This document shows, piece by piece, positions 11,335 through 23,736 of a stretch of 64,000 nt of DNA. Source of the DNA: Dipteris shenzhenensis (lineage: Eukaryota; Polypodiophyta; Polypodiopsida; Gleicheniales); assembly GCA_047967505.1 (NCBI GenBank), contig CM106538.1, one strand, 5' to 3'. A program made the position numbers and the translations under genes. Position 1 is the stretch's first letter; each line of letters begins with the position of its first letter. Below the pieces are notes generated by a model. That model did not search any database. It saw nothing but the letters and a program-made list of their open reading frames with translations, and was not told where the DNA came from.

Positions 11335-12507
11335 TTTGAATTCTATTCACAACAAAAAAGACTTATACCGGATATCTAAAAAACATCCAATTCGTTCTTT
11401 TATTTTGGTTCTCTGTACTTGTTGGTAAGGTGAAGAGTGTCTTCTAAGAGCTCTGCTGCTTGAAAGGGTCTTAGACAGCTGCATTTTTATATAGTGCAAG
11501 TTTTTATTAGCATGCAACATGACACAGGGTTATGCCTGCTCCAACAGTTGTTATTTGAAACTGGCAATGTTTATGATCTTCATATTTGACTTAGTGCAGT
11601 GTATGTGTTTGCATGGTACATAAGAGGATCAAAATGGATACTTAAGTATGAAAGGAGAATACTCATAATAATTTATGATGTTTGAAGACCTTTTCATAAT
11701 GATTGAAGGTTCACTCTCAGAAATCAACCGTATACATACGGCAATGAATTTCTTGGATCGGTGGGTTTGAGATAGCATCCTCTTTTTCTGGACTCGTAGC
11801 TTCATCTGACTGACACTTGTTTGGTCATATCAGTTGATTGTTAATAGATTTACTGGCTCATATATCATTCTGTTCATGCATGTGTCTTGCTTGCATTAGC
11901 TAGATTGTGATTATTGTTTGTACAACCCTTGTTTGTTTGAGTTATACTCACAACAAAAAAGACTAATACCTGATATCTAGAAATCACCCAATTTGTCCTC
12001 TAATTTTGGTTCTCTGTAGTTGTTGGTTAGGTAAATAAGATGTCTTGTAAGAGCTCTGTTGCACGAAAGGGTCTTAGACAGCTGCATTTTTATATAGGGC
12101 AAGTTTTTACCATCATGCAATATGACACAGGGTTGTGCCTGCTCCAACAGTTGCTATTTAAAACTGGCAATGTGTATGATCTTCATATTTGACTTAGTGC
12201 AGTGTATGTGTTTGCATGGTACACGAGAGGATCAAAATGGATATCAACTATCAAAAGAGACTACTCAGAATAATTTATGATGTTTCAAGACATTTTCATA
12301 ATGATTAAAGGTTAAGTCTCAGAAATCAACCGTATACATACAACAAGCATCCTCTGTTTCTGGACTGATAGCTTCATCTAACTGACACTTGTTTGTTCAT
12401 ATCACTTGATTGTTTATAGATTTACTGGCTCATATATCATTCTGTTATGCATGTATCTTTCATGCATTAGCTAGATTGTGATTATTGTTTGTACAACACT
12501 TGTTTTC
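11335..12507 (+). repeat. Tandem duplication of about 600 bp within the intron
   Basis: About 11335-11935 and 11936-12507 are the same sequence with an offset of 601 bases at the CACAACAAAAAAGACT marker. By eye they are about 90% identical, with small indels. Shared markers include GGTCTTAGACAGCTGC, CTGCTCCAACAGTTG and ACTGGCTCATATATC. No coding potential is recognised. The second copy ends where a copia LTR begins (12508). Confidence 0.9.
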
Positions 12508-15060
12508 TGTTGGGAGACTGTGAAGCAGGTGGGAATGAGCTTGTATTGATGGAACTCTCACAATTGGAGAGGGTACATGAGTGAGAAGTACTCATATGAA
12601 AAATACACACCAAACTGATGCGGTTACAAAATTAGGATTTTTAGACCTTATGATGATGTGGCAGTGCCATGCGGCAAGGCCAGAACTTGTTATTAGCCCA
12701 TTGTAAAGATAAGCTATACATGCTGAGCTTAAAGGCTTCAGATATCTCTGGTTGGTCCAGAAATGACATCAGTAAGTATGCTAGTTGAGCATTAATTTCT
12801 TATTCTCTCCATTTATGCTCAATTTTATGTCTTGCATTCCAAGCATGTCCTTGCACCATTCAAGTTTTCTGCCACCCGATGGCTTGGTGAAAATATCAGC
12901 TACTTGCTGATTTGTGGTGCAAAATGTGCAATCTATCTCCTGTCATGCAAGTTTCTCGTTGGTGAAGTGAAGCTGTGCTTCGATGTGCTTAGTCCTTGCA
13001 TGAAAAACAGGATTTTTTGGCTTTTTTGGCCATACGTATAGCTTGCCTTGCCACAGAAGATAGCGTGGTCATTTGGAGGCGTTCCAATCTGTTTAGATAG
13101 AAGCCTTAACAAGTGCCTTATAAGCTCTCATGCTTATAATGGAAGCCTTAACAAGTGCCTTATAAGCTGCCATGCTTGCTGCCTTGTACCCAGATTCAGT
13201 GGAAGAGAAGTCAAGGTTTTGTTGCTTTTTATTGCTCCAAGTGACTGCACCTGAGCCAAGAAAAAACACGTGTCGTGTTGTTGATCTCCTCTCATCCACT
13301 GAACGAGACCAATTTGCATATGAAAAACTATGGACTGCATAATGGATATCAGGCATGGTAGTAGTCAGATAAATTAAGCTGCCAAAAAGCTGCCTATATA
13401 AAGCGGCATCAGCTTACCGAGTTGTCTGCACTGTCAGCTTGTCACTGCCATTGAAGGGAGTTTTCAGAGGTTTTCAATTCTGCAGATTAAACCTCTTACA
13501 ATATCTCTGATATATTTAATTTGTGAGAGAATATACCTGTCAGAAAGCTACCATATTTCAATACCTAAGCAATAGTGCATCAGTCCCAAATCTGTCATGT
13601 CAAATGACCTGCAAATTCAGCCTAGCTGCTGTAATATATACACCATTGCTGCCATACCATCTACATACAAAATCACAAGCACTAAATTACTTACTTTTCC
13701 AAAATCGTAGAGATTTGGATCATCATAACTTTCCCTGAAACCCCTCTGTAGGAAATGTGCATCTATTAATCTCCTGGGTGCCTGCACACAAGCTGCTCTC
13801 TCCTTTTTTGTACCAAGCCCTCAGGCTTTTGCACATAAACCCCCTCTTCCAGACGACTATGTAAGAATGTTGATTTCACATCCGTATGAAAGATTGGCTA
13901 GGTCTTTTATGGTGCAATAGATGAAACTTTTTTAATGTAATGTGTTTTGCTATAAATGCACAGGCTTCTGAATAATCAATACCTCCAATCCATTTGTAAC
14001 CCTTTGCAATAAGCTTTGCTTTGTATTTCTGTATTGCACCATCACAATCTCTCTTGATCCGGCAAACCAACTTATTACCTATTGACAACTCCCATGTTTG
14101 TTTCTTCTTGATGAGTAATATTCAGACTTCAGGGCATCTATTGCCATTCCAAGCTTTCAAAAGCTTATGTAAACGACACAGACTCTTGTCTGTCCAAGTT
14201 CATCTCTTCCACAAACAATGCATGATGCATCTCATCTGTAAAAGCTACATCTGTAAAAGCTACATTGGAATAACAAGAATCTCTGTCAATGAGCATTTTA
14301 ACTCTTCGAGATCCTCTAGGTCCCTCTGATAATATTTTGGAAGTTTCCTGTGTTCCAGAATCTTTTATCATGTCTATGTGTCATTTTGCAAGCTTCTTTT
14401 CTTGAGTAGCAGGGGTAGGTTCCCTTTCCACCATCTTTTGCTTACCCTTATCCTGTTGTCCTTATGTTCTTCTGGCTTGCCTTTACCCTTGTCAATTTGT
14501 TTGGGCTGGCCGTCTTTCTTGTTCTTCAATATTGAAAGTATTTGGCTGCTGCTGAAGCATCAGATTCATCAAAAGTAACAGCCTTGCTGATGATCTGTTT
14601 CCTAGCTTGGATATGATATAGCCTAATGCTTTATGTTCATCTGCATAATCAACAAAGAAGCATTTGACTGATTTAGCATCCAACTTACTCCTCTTCTCAT
14701 TTGGAACATGAGCAAAAGATTTACATCCAAACGTTTTGAGATGTCTAACTGTTGTTGTTCTTCTGGTGAAAGCTTCCTCAGGAGTCCGCTTTCGTAGGTG
14801 CTCTATTCAGTAAATGCACAGCTGTATTTACAGCTCTTTTTCTACCTCTACCTCTTCAAATAGATGCATTAGTGCCTCTTCCTCTGCCTCTGCCCTTAGC
14901 CCCTGCCTGTACAATTGCAAAAATGTCTGCTATGCAAACAGTCACTCGAAATTCACAATTGTGAACATTGCCAACATTTTCCAATACTTGGTGCTGCTCA
15001 GCATTACCAGAAACCACACGTGTGAATTTTTGCCAGCATCAGATGCCTTTTCAGTCCCAA
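12508..15060 (-). mobile_element. Ty1/copia element, - strand, decayed
   Basis: The left edge TGTTGGGAG at 12508 is the reverse complement of an LTR end (CTCCCAACA). Reading leftward on the - strand, pol domains appear in copia order. They are the integrase C-terminus with LDAKSVKCFFVDYADEHKALG (14492-14683), the RT start NKLVCRIKRDCDGAIQKYKAKLIAKGY (abbreviated here from 13876-14088) and RNase H with SVDERRSTTRHVFFLGSG (13093-13356). The pol end has VADIFTKP near 12880. Many frameshifts and stops, no intact ORF. The 5' LTR is not resolved. Confidence 0.8.
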
Positions 15061-15106
15061 AGATTGGGTCTAGGATTGTGACGTGGGATGAAACAATTTC
15101 CTACTG

Positions 15107-15980
15107 TGGTATCAGATAGTTGGCTAATTTTTAAAGTTTTCAAGCATACCATCAGAGCTGCTTATACCATCGTTGGAGCCTGCAAAACTCCAGCATGGTA
15201 TCAGAGCATATCGAGTTTTCCCAACACGGAATTCTCTGCATAGAGAGGAGCAGAGCATGCAAAGAGAGCAAGATGGGATGGGAGATGTGGTTATACCAGG
15301 GGGAGATGGAGGGGAGTCCTATCACAACAATCAACTTTGGAAAATTGATTGGTATTCTAGTAAGGAACCCTCCATCAATCTTGAAATCCTTGAAGCACAA
15401 GCAATCTCCACTTTGTGTTTGTGACAAGTATTTGCAGTCTGTTTAGACAGAATCAAGTCAAATACACCGTTTTCTTGGCATATGAGGCTTGGGAAATTTC
15501 AAGGAATCTCTATGAAATCAATAACACAGAGGGGATCATAAGGGTCAAGAACCATTTGTTCACTATGATGATGGAGGGGTAGTCAGCACAAGGCTGACTT
15601 GTCAGTGTGAAGGTTCTTAGGGATCAACTGGTGGCCATTGGTCACAAGGTGACCAGTTACTAGTTGGCCATGCTCGTGGTCAATAAACTTCCAAAGAGCT
15701 GTAGAGGGCTGGTGAGGATCGTCACGGGTGGAGAATGATTGAAGCCAATCAATTTTGATGAGTTGTGCCCCTTGTTGCTCTAGGAAGAGGCTTAGTTAAA
15801 GCTGTACGATGGAGATATTGACAACAAAGTGGCCTTGATGGCCAAGGACAAGCCTAGCAAGGGAAAACCCCAGAAGAAGGAAGAGGCTAAGTATGGATTC
15901 ATGTTTTGATTGAAATATCTTGCTGTCTGTGTGTAGAGTTTATATATGCTCGGTGTGCATACACTGAGCATGATCCAGAG
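15107..15980 (+). mobile_element. Ty1/copia 5' region: primer-binding sites and gag remnant
   Basis: TGGTATCAGAGC at 15196-15207 is the classic copia primer-binding site complementary to initiator tRNA-Met, preceded by an LTR-like end in CA at 15195. A related TGGTATCAGATAG stands at 15107. Downstream, a broken gag frame reads HKVTSY, stop, LAMLVVNKLPKS and LVRIVTGGE near 15640-15745, matching the copia gag core (UBN2-like). It faces the - strand element on its left. No pol is readable further right. Confidence 0.65.
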
Positions 15981-16930
15981 CAAATTGAGATCTCGTGAGT
16001 CTTATATTTTTTTGTTGCGTATATTGTTTTCAGCTTGGTCTAGAAAGCAAGTCCTATTCAATGTTAATCTTGAACATGACAGCACATGCATTGAATGTGT
16101 CCTTAGCTCTGATTAATAAGGAGAAGGATCACTTCAAGGAGAGGGAGAAATAATCAGTTGCATTGAACACAGATTCTAGTGGGGATGTCCGTCCCAGTTC
16201 CCATTATGTATTTTGGAAGTACATGTAATGCTCATGTTCCTCCTATGATTGGCATTGATGCAAAATGTAGGCAAACCAATAGGAGTTTAATTCATTGTCA
16301 TGCTAGTTGCAATGAGTGCACACAACCCTCAAAGTGTGGATATTGAGATGCGTCATAGGGTACTGAAATTAGTTCCCACATCCTAATTGGAAGGCTTGTT
16401 GAAGTTGAAGTGAAGAAATGCTCGAGACTTTGGTTTCAATTTTAAAGAATTTTTTGATCATATCATAGCGCGACTTATTTTGCAGTCATCAAAGCTTATC
16501 GTTGATGTGTAGGCAGACTCTCCAGCTTTGCATGCAACTCTCAATTGCCTTTAATGAGGTTGCAAGCCAAGGTTGTCAGTACTATCAAACTTCTTTGGGC
16601 TGGTATGTTAAGGTGTATCCTAAAACATCATCTTGCTAGGGAGGCCTTACTGTATGGCACAGTCAACATTGATGCTTTTTACCTCCTATCCTGTTTTTAG
16701 GTTGCCAGAAAATTTGGTATAATTTTTACACCAACGAGGTTTTTTCTTCTATGGAATCTTGTCTAATGGATTTGATGTTTTCTTTTCCTCCAAAATGGAT
16801 TATATACATGTTAAAAGTTAACTACAGATGGTAGAAAACCCCAATTTTATGTAACACACGTCGTTAGGGGAGTGCATGATAGGAAATAAAATGTCTTAAT
16901 TTCCTACCTTGTCAAACCTCTTTCCTCTAT
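15981..16930. other. No feature recognised; probably decayed retrotransposon sequence
   Basis: Sequence continues from the copia gag remnant without readable domains. Confidence 0.3.
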
Positions 16931-17290
16931 GGATCTCCAATTCACGAGTCCCATGAACATTTTCTTAAGAGGCAAAACATTGTGAATAATTTCTAGTTGA
17001 GCTTATGACAAATTGTTATATCTTATAGTGTATGTTTACAATAAGCACACCTGATTTTTAAATAGTTAGATCAGAATGTTTTCCCATACGGAACACTTAT
17101 GTAAAGAAGGAATTGAGGATCATGTGTGATATCCACTTAAGAATCCCATGAACATTGTCTCAGAGGCAAGATAGTCTGAATAATTTGTAGTTGAGTGTCA
17201 CAAAAGTGCTATATCTTAATGGATGTTTACAATAAGCACACCTGATTTTTGAAATAGGTAGCTCAGAATGTTCGCCCATATGGATCAGGT
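16931..17290 (+). repeat. Diverged tandem repeat (2 x about 160 bp, offset about 205)
   Basis: Around 16931-17095 and 17138-17290 the sequence repeats with many changes. Shared words include CCCATGAACATT, ATGTTTACAATAAGCACACC and CAGAATGTT. Function unknown. Confidence 0.7.
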
Positions 17291-17577
17291 ATGAGTGGTG
17301 TGTGATTTGCTGTTGGCGATATGGGTTGAGGCGAGGAAAATGTCATATGAATCAGCCTAGCCTCAAAGTAAAGGTTGTGCACTAGTGGAACTCCGTAGAG
17401 TACTAGCCAAATTGATAGTGATCTGGTGCCAAGGGGCATGGGTGGACGTTATATTTCAATGATTTGGGGTTTCTCAGGTCCCCATATGGTCATTTTCAGG
17501 TTTTGATAGTAGTTAGGCTGAGGTATAATATATGCTCTAAATGTGGTGCAACTTTGTATACCATGTCATCATGTGCC

Positions 17578-19590
17578 AGTGGCAATCAGTCCCTACATCA
17601 GTGGGAATCAATCCCTACATCAGTGGGATTGCCTTTGTCTTACATCATCACTTAGGTCACACACTAGACACATCATAGCACTTGATGTGCCTTTACAACA
17701 CACACAAACACACATGTGACTCCCCTAGATGCATACATGCACCATAGAGCAAGCCCTTGATCATACTTATCCCAACATACCCCCCCTCAAGGGTTTGCCT
17801 TTTGTAGTGTCAAGGATACATCTAGTCTCATAGTTTCTCATGCCATCTCATGGTGGTCAAGGATAAATCTATGGCTAGGATCTCATGCTAGCAAGGGTTC
17901 CCAGGGGTGTGAGGTTCACAGAAATGGGATAGACAAAACACATATCACATGGTCTACATCATATGGTGACCAGAGGTGATTTACAAAAGACATAACACAT
18001 GATATTCTTTTTGGAGTACTACTCTAGACAGAGAACCTCAAAATTTGACCAAGTGATGATAAACAAAAAATTCAAAAGAGAAAGTGCCTAAAAAGCATAG
18101 TCTTCATTTTCTCCATTTGCTGATGGAGTTCTTCCTTCAGCCAGATTTGCTTTGTTGTTGAAGTAGTCCTTCTTCACAAGAAATGCTTGATTCTCTTTGT
18201 TGTTCTTCATGGAATAACACATTCCCTTTTCCAATTATAGGCAAAGGAACAAGATATATTTGAAGCACTTCCCTCCATCAATGTGGTGAATGTATGAGCC
18301 ACTTAATCCCAAAGCTATGATAGCAAGAGCCTTCTTGTCTTTGATCAACCAATTAGCTTTTTCTTTTGTAGACTTCTTTCCATTCACAACATTCCATATC
18401 TTCTTTTTCATAAGCATCAACTTGGCTTTTGTTTGCCAAGTATGGAAACTAGTTCCATCCAACTTTCTTGTTGCTTGGGTTTAGTCATGTTTATAGTTCA
18501 AGTACTCATAAAAGAGAATGACATAGTCATCATTCTAAATGCAAAGTGGAAGGACACTTATGAGCTCCATGACTGAGTTCTAGTACTCAAGTACAATCAA
18601 AGCAATGAAAGTCTGCAGTAAATAATGAAAGCCCCAACCTTAAAGTGATTACTCAACACCTTTTGACCAAAATATGCAGAATTCTGTCAACAGAGAACAT
18701 AGTAGAATGGAGGGTGCAATTCTCTTTTCAAGGGGATTTTTATGCAGGAAGAAAGGCCTTATACTAGAGAAGGGCTACCAGCAAGAAAGGGCAAAATGTT
18801 GCGCCAAGTCGCCCTGTAGATGCTTGAGAAAACCGACTTGTTTTTTGTCTGTTGCGCCTCCATCTCTTGACCAAATGAGCTCAGATTTCAACAGCAGCTT
18901 GCCTTCAGTGTCGTGCAGATCGGGCTCAGAGTAATTTGCAAAAGGATAAGCACAGAGGCGGCATTGCGCGAAAGTTCGTTGAGGAGTCTGAGTGTTGGCG
19001 TTGCGCGTACAGTCGAAATTTCCTTAAATGCTTGCAGTTGGAAGTTCGCCCGTACGTGAGGAGTCTGCAGCTCAAAGGGTTTGAGCAATGGTCGTTTGTA
19101 GGCAGAGAACAGAGCTCTCAAAGATTTGGGAAGAAGGAGGAAAATGGAGAAGATGAAGAAGCTTTGAGAAACTAGTAGTTTATGCTAGAAAAAGCATCTA
19201 ATGCTAGGCTAGGCTAGATCTAGAACCTAAAGCTCTGATACCAAGTGTAGAATCCCGTAGGATAGAATAGATGCATCTTGCAAGAGGTGTGAGAGCACAA
19301 TGAAAGCAATATGTTGTTCTCTATTATGGATTGTGAGAGAGATTATTCTCTCTTATAGAAAGGGGGAGAAGGTAATACCTTCCCTACATAAGTGGCAATC
19401 AGCCCCTACATCAGTGGGAATCAATCCCTACATCAGTCGGATTGCCTTTGTCTTACATCATCACTTAGGTCACACACTAGACACATCATAGCACTTGATG
19501 TGCCTTTACAACACACACAAACACACATGTGACTCCCCTAGATGCACACATGCACCATAGAGCAAGCCCTTGATCATACTTATCCCAACA
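17578..19590 (-). mobile_element. Gag-only Ty1/copia element (non-autonomous), - strand
   Basis: The right (5') LTR is 19246-19590, with edges TGTAGAATCC and CCCAACA on the + strand. The left (3') LTR is 17578-17777. The 200 shared bases differ at only about three positions and have no indels, so the insertion looks recent. Beside the right LTR, GCTCTGATACCAA (19231-19243) is the reverse complement of the initiator tRNA-Met primer-binding site. Beside the left LTR, CCCTTGAGGGGGGG (- strand) is a polypurine tract. The internal 1.47 kb encodes only a gag start (MDGTSFHTWQTKAKLMLMKK, then ALGLSGSYIHHID at 18235-18462). Pol is absent. The left LTR lacks about 145 bases. Confidence 0.85.
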
Positions 19591-19599
19591 TAAGTGTCT

Positions 19600-20040
19600 T
19601 ACAGTGGTGAATGTCGTAAAGTTTGCCTGCATAAGAGTGCCAAAGTTTGGTGTGGGTGAGAGGAGGGGGGGCTTATTGATGGAGAAACTTCTCTATTTCG
19701 CAAACGAATGTCTGATCCTTCTCGCCAACAAGATGGTGATACTTGCCTATCGTCTCCATGTCAGTCGAAAGATGATGCTTAGTCCTGAATCTGAGTTGAT
19801 GGCGTAATCCCTTACACTCATCATCGTACCAGCTATTGCAAGGGACTGAGTCAAGGGGTGGCGGGCAAGTGGAGCAGGTGGTGTGGGTGAAACTGTGCAA
19901 GTCTTCTCATGAGGAAATGGGTAATTAGAGCGGCTCGATCTTTGAGGAGTGGAATATCCTCGAGATCTATGAGTAGGATAGAAAGACGTGCTGAGTACTC
20001 TAGAGAAGAACACCAAAATGTGGAGTTGTCTTGAAGCAAG
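19600..20040 (-). pseudogene. LINE family B fragment B7 (endonuclease-RT linker)
   Basis: The - strand shows SWYDDECKGLRHQLRFRTK. This matches the linker seen on the - strand of copy B8 at 27407-27650, where both strands share ACACTCATCATCGTACCAGCT. No complete domain is present. Confidence 0.7.
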
Positions 20041-20149
20041 AGTTGTGTTACTTTACAAAGGAAATAAAGCTTGATACTATCCCTGGGAGAAAACGAAGGT
20101 GTTTCTCCACACTACTTATAATCGAACAAATCCCCCCACCAGCTTTGCT

Positions 20150-20580
20150 TGGCCCCTCTACATCGATTAGCTTGAGACCTTCATCGGGGTACTAGGAGGG
20201 CCAGGCTCATCTCTGGCTGACTGCTTGATTCAGATTCTTGTCTATGCAAAGATGTGGTCTTACTCTCCTCTTTAGCTAAGGGCCTCCAAGGACACTTTAA
20301 TGCAATCACCAGCAGAGCCTTTCTATCGAGATTCTCTAATTTATTTGCAGCAGCTTGGTGGAATTGGCTCCTCGGATAGCATACAAAGGACTGCCACAAT
20401 GATACGTCACTACAGATTTTTCCTCCTCCCCATGGGTTCAGATATTTAGTATCCGTATTTGTTTTTGTACTTCTCTTGGGTGCAGATGCCCACGTAGTGA
20501 TCCACCCGTTTAGCACATTGTATCCTGTTTTTTAAAGTCTCGTAGACCTTTGGGTCCTTCGAACACTTTAGTAAGCTTTC
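20150..20580 (+). mobile_element. LINE family B fragment B6, internally deleted, with 3' hairpin and tail
   Basis: The + strand reads VLGGPGSSLADCLIQILVYA, equivalent to the RT segment before YADD in B4 (LGGAGCSLAEAVIQILLYT). The thumb and most of the C-terminus are missing. The 3' end is preserved: hairpin at 20544-20557 (AGACC, loop TTTG, GGTCC; outer pair lost), then a (CTTT)3 tail and a short TCTC at about 20576-20590. Confidence 0.7.
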
Positions 20581-20849
20581 TTTCTTTCTCATCCCCAAAC
20601 CCAACGTGTTTGGGTGTGCATGTATACCAAGGTGGGCTTTTTTTGGATTGTCTATGTATTCCAACAGCCCACAAATTTAAATGAATCATTCTCTGCATCT
20701 GGGATTTGGTGTACAACATTTTTGTGGGCACTGAGGTAGAGCTTTGCAACTCTCTTTTGTCAAATTTCTGCATTTTGCTAATATGGGTTCTCTTTCCTAG
20801 AATTTTGTTCAAAAGGGTGGAACAATGTTGGATGGGACCCAACTTTGCA

Positions 20850-22180
20850 TTGTGGTTTGTTATGTAGGAACTATTTATTTAAGTAAAGGGTCATGGGATA
20901 TTGTGTCGGGAGATGAACGGACACTAGGAAAGACGATATCATCTTTAGGTGCTTCTCTAACATATTTGGGTACTTCAAATACTCCTATTATTGAGAAGTA
21001 GAAGAAATAGATATAAGGGGAGCACAAGCTTTGTCATTGATTGCATTATCAGTAGAAGGCATGTCCTATGGAATATCAAGAATGCCAAGACATCATAGGA
21101 AGCTTGGGACAAATTGTCACACATTAATGGACAATTAATTGGTTTCCTTCACCTTGCGTAGTCTTTCTCCCTCTTAAGGAGTTTTCTTACAACCGTCAAT
21201 ATCTCACTTAGAGTTGTTATGATCTCATATAGTGAGTTAGTGAGACATTATACACACTTAGATGTGATTTGGGGCATTTGGTTGGACATTATACACACTT
21301 AGGTATATGATTTGGGAACAATGTATGAAGGGTTCCAGGAACAGTATTGAGGGTCGTGAGCATTTTTGCTGGGCCTGGACCACAGGTGTCCTTATATTCC
21401 ATTGATCAAGGAATCCATTGCTTCTATAGCCCATCGTGCTAATGTAACCACCTGCTTCTGGGATTCCACACGAAATTGAGAGGGATGCAAAGAAACGGGC
21501 TGCCAGGCAGTGAGTAGTTTTGTCGTTATCCTATTAGGGCCTCACGGATAGCTAACTGTTTGTAGTGTTTTCAAAGCATAAAAGGGTTTGACTAGACGAG
21601 AAAGGTTGATATATGCCTTGTCCTTCTATCACTGATTGCAAGGCAGCCAATTGGGTTCCTCTATAGGAGACACTTAGTTTTGGCTTGCATAAAGCAAAAG
21701 ACATTGATTTTAAACTTCATGGGTTCACAGAATCTGGGCAGGTGTTTGTGATGATACATGTGATCTCATTGGGGGTTGTACTTGCATTTCATTGCTCACT
21801 AAGAACCAACCCAAATGTTTCTCTCATCAATTGACGCTGATATGGCAGAACACAGCCACGATGCAGAGCCTGTGGTTGAGAAAGTGGATGCAATATGTGT
21901 GTGATTCAGAGCTTTATGCCTTTGCAAAGAGTCTCGTGTTTCATGCTCACATGAAACATATCGAACATCGGTATAAAAAATACGAGAGTGCATTCACGAT
22001 GGTGACATCGATCTCGTATAGTGTCCCTTTGCAAAAAAATGGCCGATATCCTCACTAAGAGTCTTGGTAAGGATAAGGTTTATATCTTCCAAAAAATTTT
22101 GGGTCTTAGAGATCTTGCAAGAATGCCAAGTGGGTAGTAAAATGACATTTTCACTTGCTCCCCTCATTCTGGTTATTACC
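20850..22180 (+). mobile_element. Ty1/copia remnant, + strand (gag piece and RNase H end)
   Basis: Near 21030-21180 a broken frame contains AWDKLSHINGQLIGFLHLA, similar to copia gag. At 21792-22130 the RNase H end is readable in shifting frames. SLVFHAHMKHIEHRYK corresponds to the copia block 'NPVFHARTKHIEIRYHF', and MADILTKSLGKDK corresponds to 'LADILTKPL'. RT is deleted or unrecognisable between them. Confidence 0.65.
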
Positions 22181-23511
22181 ATGAGTTGCTAGATCCTGTT
22201 TCAGGACAAACATGTGCAACCATGGTACTTTAGGTGCAACAAGATACTTGCAGGATTTTCATTCTTGACTTCTAGATCCATTCATGACACAATTGTAGCC
22301 TGTATTTAAAGAACTGGTCATGTAGGGTTTCTGGAATTAGGATGGACCTTTGTGGCATCACCAGGAACGTATTCTATGAATTCTGGTAGTAGTTAAGCTG
22401 AGTTATGATATTGCCACGTCATCACATTGTCCAAGCAAGTCAAGGTTAGGGTTAGAAGACAATCTGATATAAGCTGAACTTTTTACTTTCGAGATCAATT
22501 CCAAACTTATTGGAGCACTTCACCTACTTTTTCCGTTTTTGTTCTTTTGCATTTTGTTTGTTCAGTTCTTTCAAATGGCAGATGGGTACTAGACAAAAAC
22601 TTGGAAGAAAGCAATCTAGGCTTGTACAATTGCTTCGCACGGGATGATGATGTTACTATAGAGTGAATCTCCACCCAACAGTCCGTCTGATCATGACACC
22701 TAATAAAAAACCTCCACAATCTGTTTTGTTGTTACATAATCAGATAGGCATGTTCCTATACTCATCCACTATAGGTTTTGTCACCTCTTTCGGGATTCAG
22801 GGTTATCAAAACTGAGAGTAAGTTGTAGTTTCAATTGTCTTAAAGGAATGCCTTTTCATTAAAGCATGGAGAGGATAAGGCTCAATAAACTATGTGGGTT
22901 ACTGGGTATGAAGAACTCCAAGCATCTGGCTTGTCACTTGCCTGAGCAGCATGATCTAACAGTTCACACATAGTAGCTAGTCCTTTGTGATGGAGTTTAT
23001 GGTTTTCAGCCTTGTGACTCTCATGAGATTGAAACTGCAATATGTGTTGTGTCTTTAGGATGAGTTTTGGCATGTTCCTGGTTTCATCTAGATATATGAA
23101 TCTAACAGCTCATGCATGAGTCTGATCTACGGGTGGTAAGGTTGAGTCAAATAATTTTTATAATTTCTTTTTAAGAAAGATGCTTTTTCTTTTTTGGGGT
23201 CTGCGGACTGCTTCAGAATGCAAGGCTGGTCAGGTGAACATTTATCATTCATTGCACGATTATATTTATTTTTTGCTAGCTTCTTCTCTGCAGCATTACA
23301 ATATTCTAAGGCTTTTTTAGCTTAGGCCTTGGTTCTTGCATAGAGAATACAAGGTAAATGTGCACTATGATTTTACAAGCTACAGGAAAATGCCAGTTGT
23401 GATTCTAATCTCAGTCTAGGCCTGGTTCGTCTCTGGAAAGTATGGTTTTATTGGTTCAATTTGAGATGTTGGCCCAAGGCATATATTATATCAGTAACTT
23501 CCGTTTTACAG
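22181..23511. other. Intron sequence, nothing recognised
   Basis: No coding motif, LTR edge or microsatellite of note. A pyrimidine-rich run leads to the acceptor TTTTACAG at 23504-23511. Confidence 0.4.
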
Positions 23512-23736
23512 ATTGGAAGCAGATTGACAAGCAAGCGCATTGCAAATTTTATGGAGGAGTGCCAGCTTGCTGCATACATTCTCGTTGAAGAGCATCCGTT
23601 TCGCCATGATCCCTCTCACATGTTGACACACAGGGTGCAAAGTTCTGTGATAAACTTTGCTGCCTTCATAACTTCATGTTGTGCTCCATCTCGATCAGAA
23701 ATTTTTTATGAGAAGCTTCTTCTCCTGTCTAATGTG
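23512..23736 (+). CDS. PHYLLO: PHYLLO exon B: MenD module
   Basis: 75 codons, phase 0 at both ends. It begins IGSRLTSKRIANFMEECQL and directly continues exon A (…VVIQ|IGSRL…). It also contains YILVEEHPFRHDPSHM and THRVQSSVINFA, all characteristic of the plant MenD module. The donor is GTG|GTAATG at 23737. This choice makes the next exon continue without a gap when compared with the plant MenD proteins I remember, and it keeps the frame. Confidence 0.92.

Larger units (their letters stand above)
11312..23511 (+). other. PHYLLO intron, 12.2 kb, retrotransposon-filled
   Basis: GTAAGA donor at 11312 and TTTTACAG acceptor ending at 23511; phase 0. The intron holds a 600-bp tandem duplication, several copia remnants in both orientations, a gag-only copia element and family B LINE fragments. 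No other host gene is recognised inside. Confidence 0.85.

Noticed and set aside
11312-11428. C-terminal extension of exon A (VRYHMLYCLNSIHNKK)
   Set aside because: Follows a good GTAAGA donor, lacks similarity to MenD and is absent when exon B is joined. Intron read-through.
15196-15207. tRNA-like TGGTATCAGAGC (and its reverse complement near 19231)
   Set aside because: These are short retrotransposon primer-binding sites complementary to initiator tRNA-Met, not tRNA genes. I saw no cloverleaf-sized tRNA in the window.
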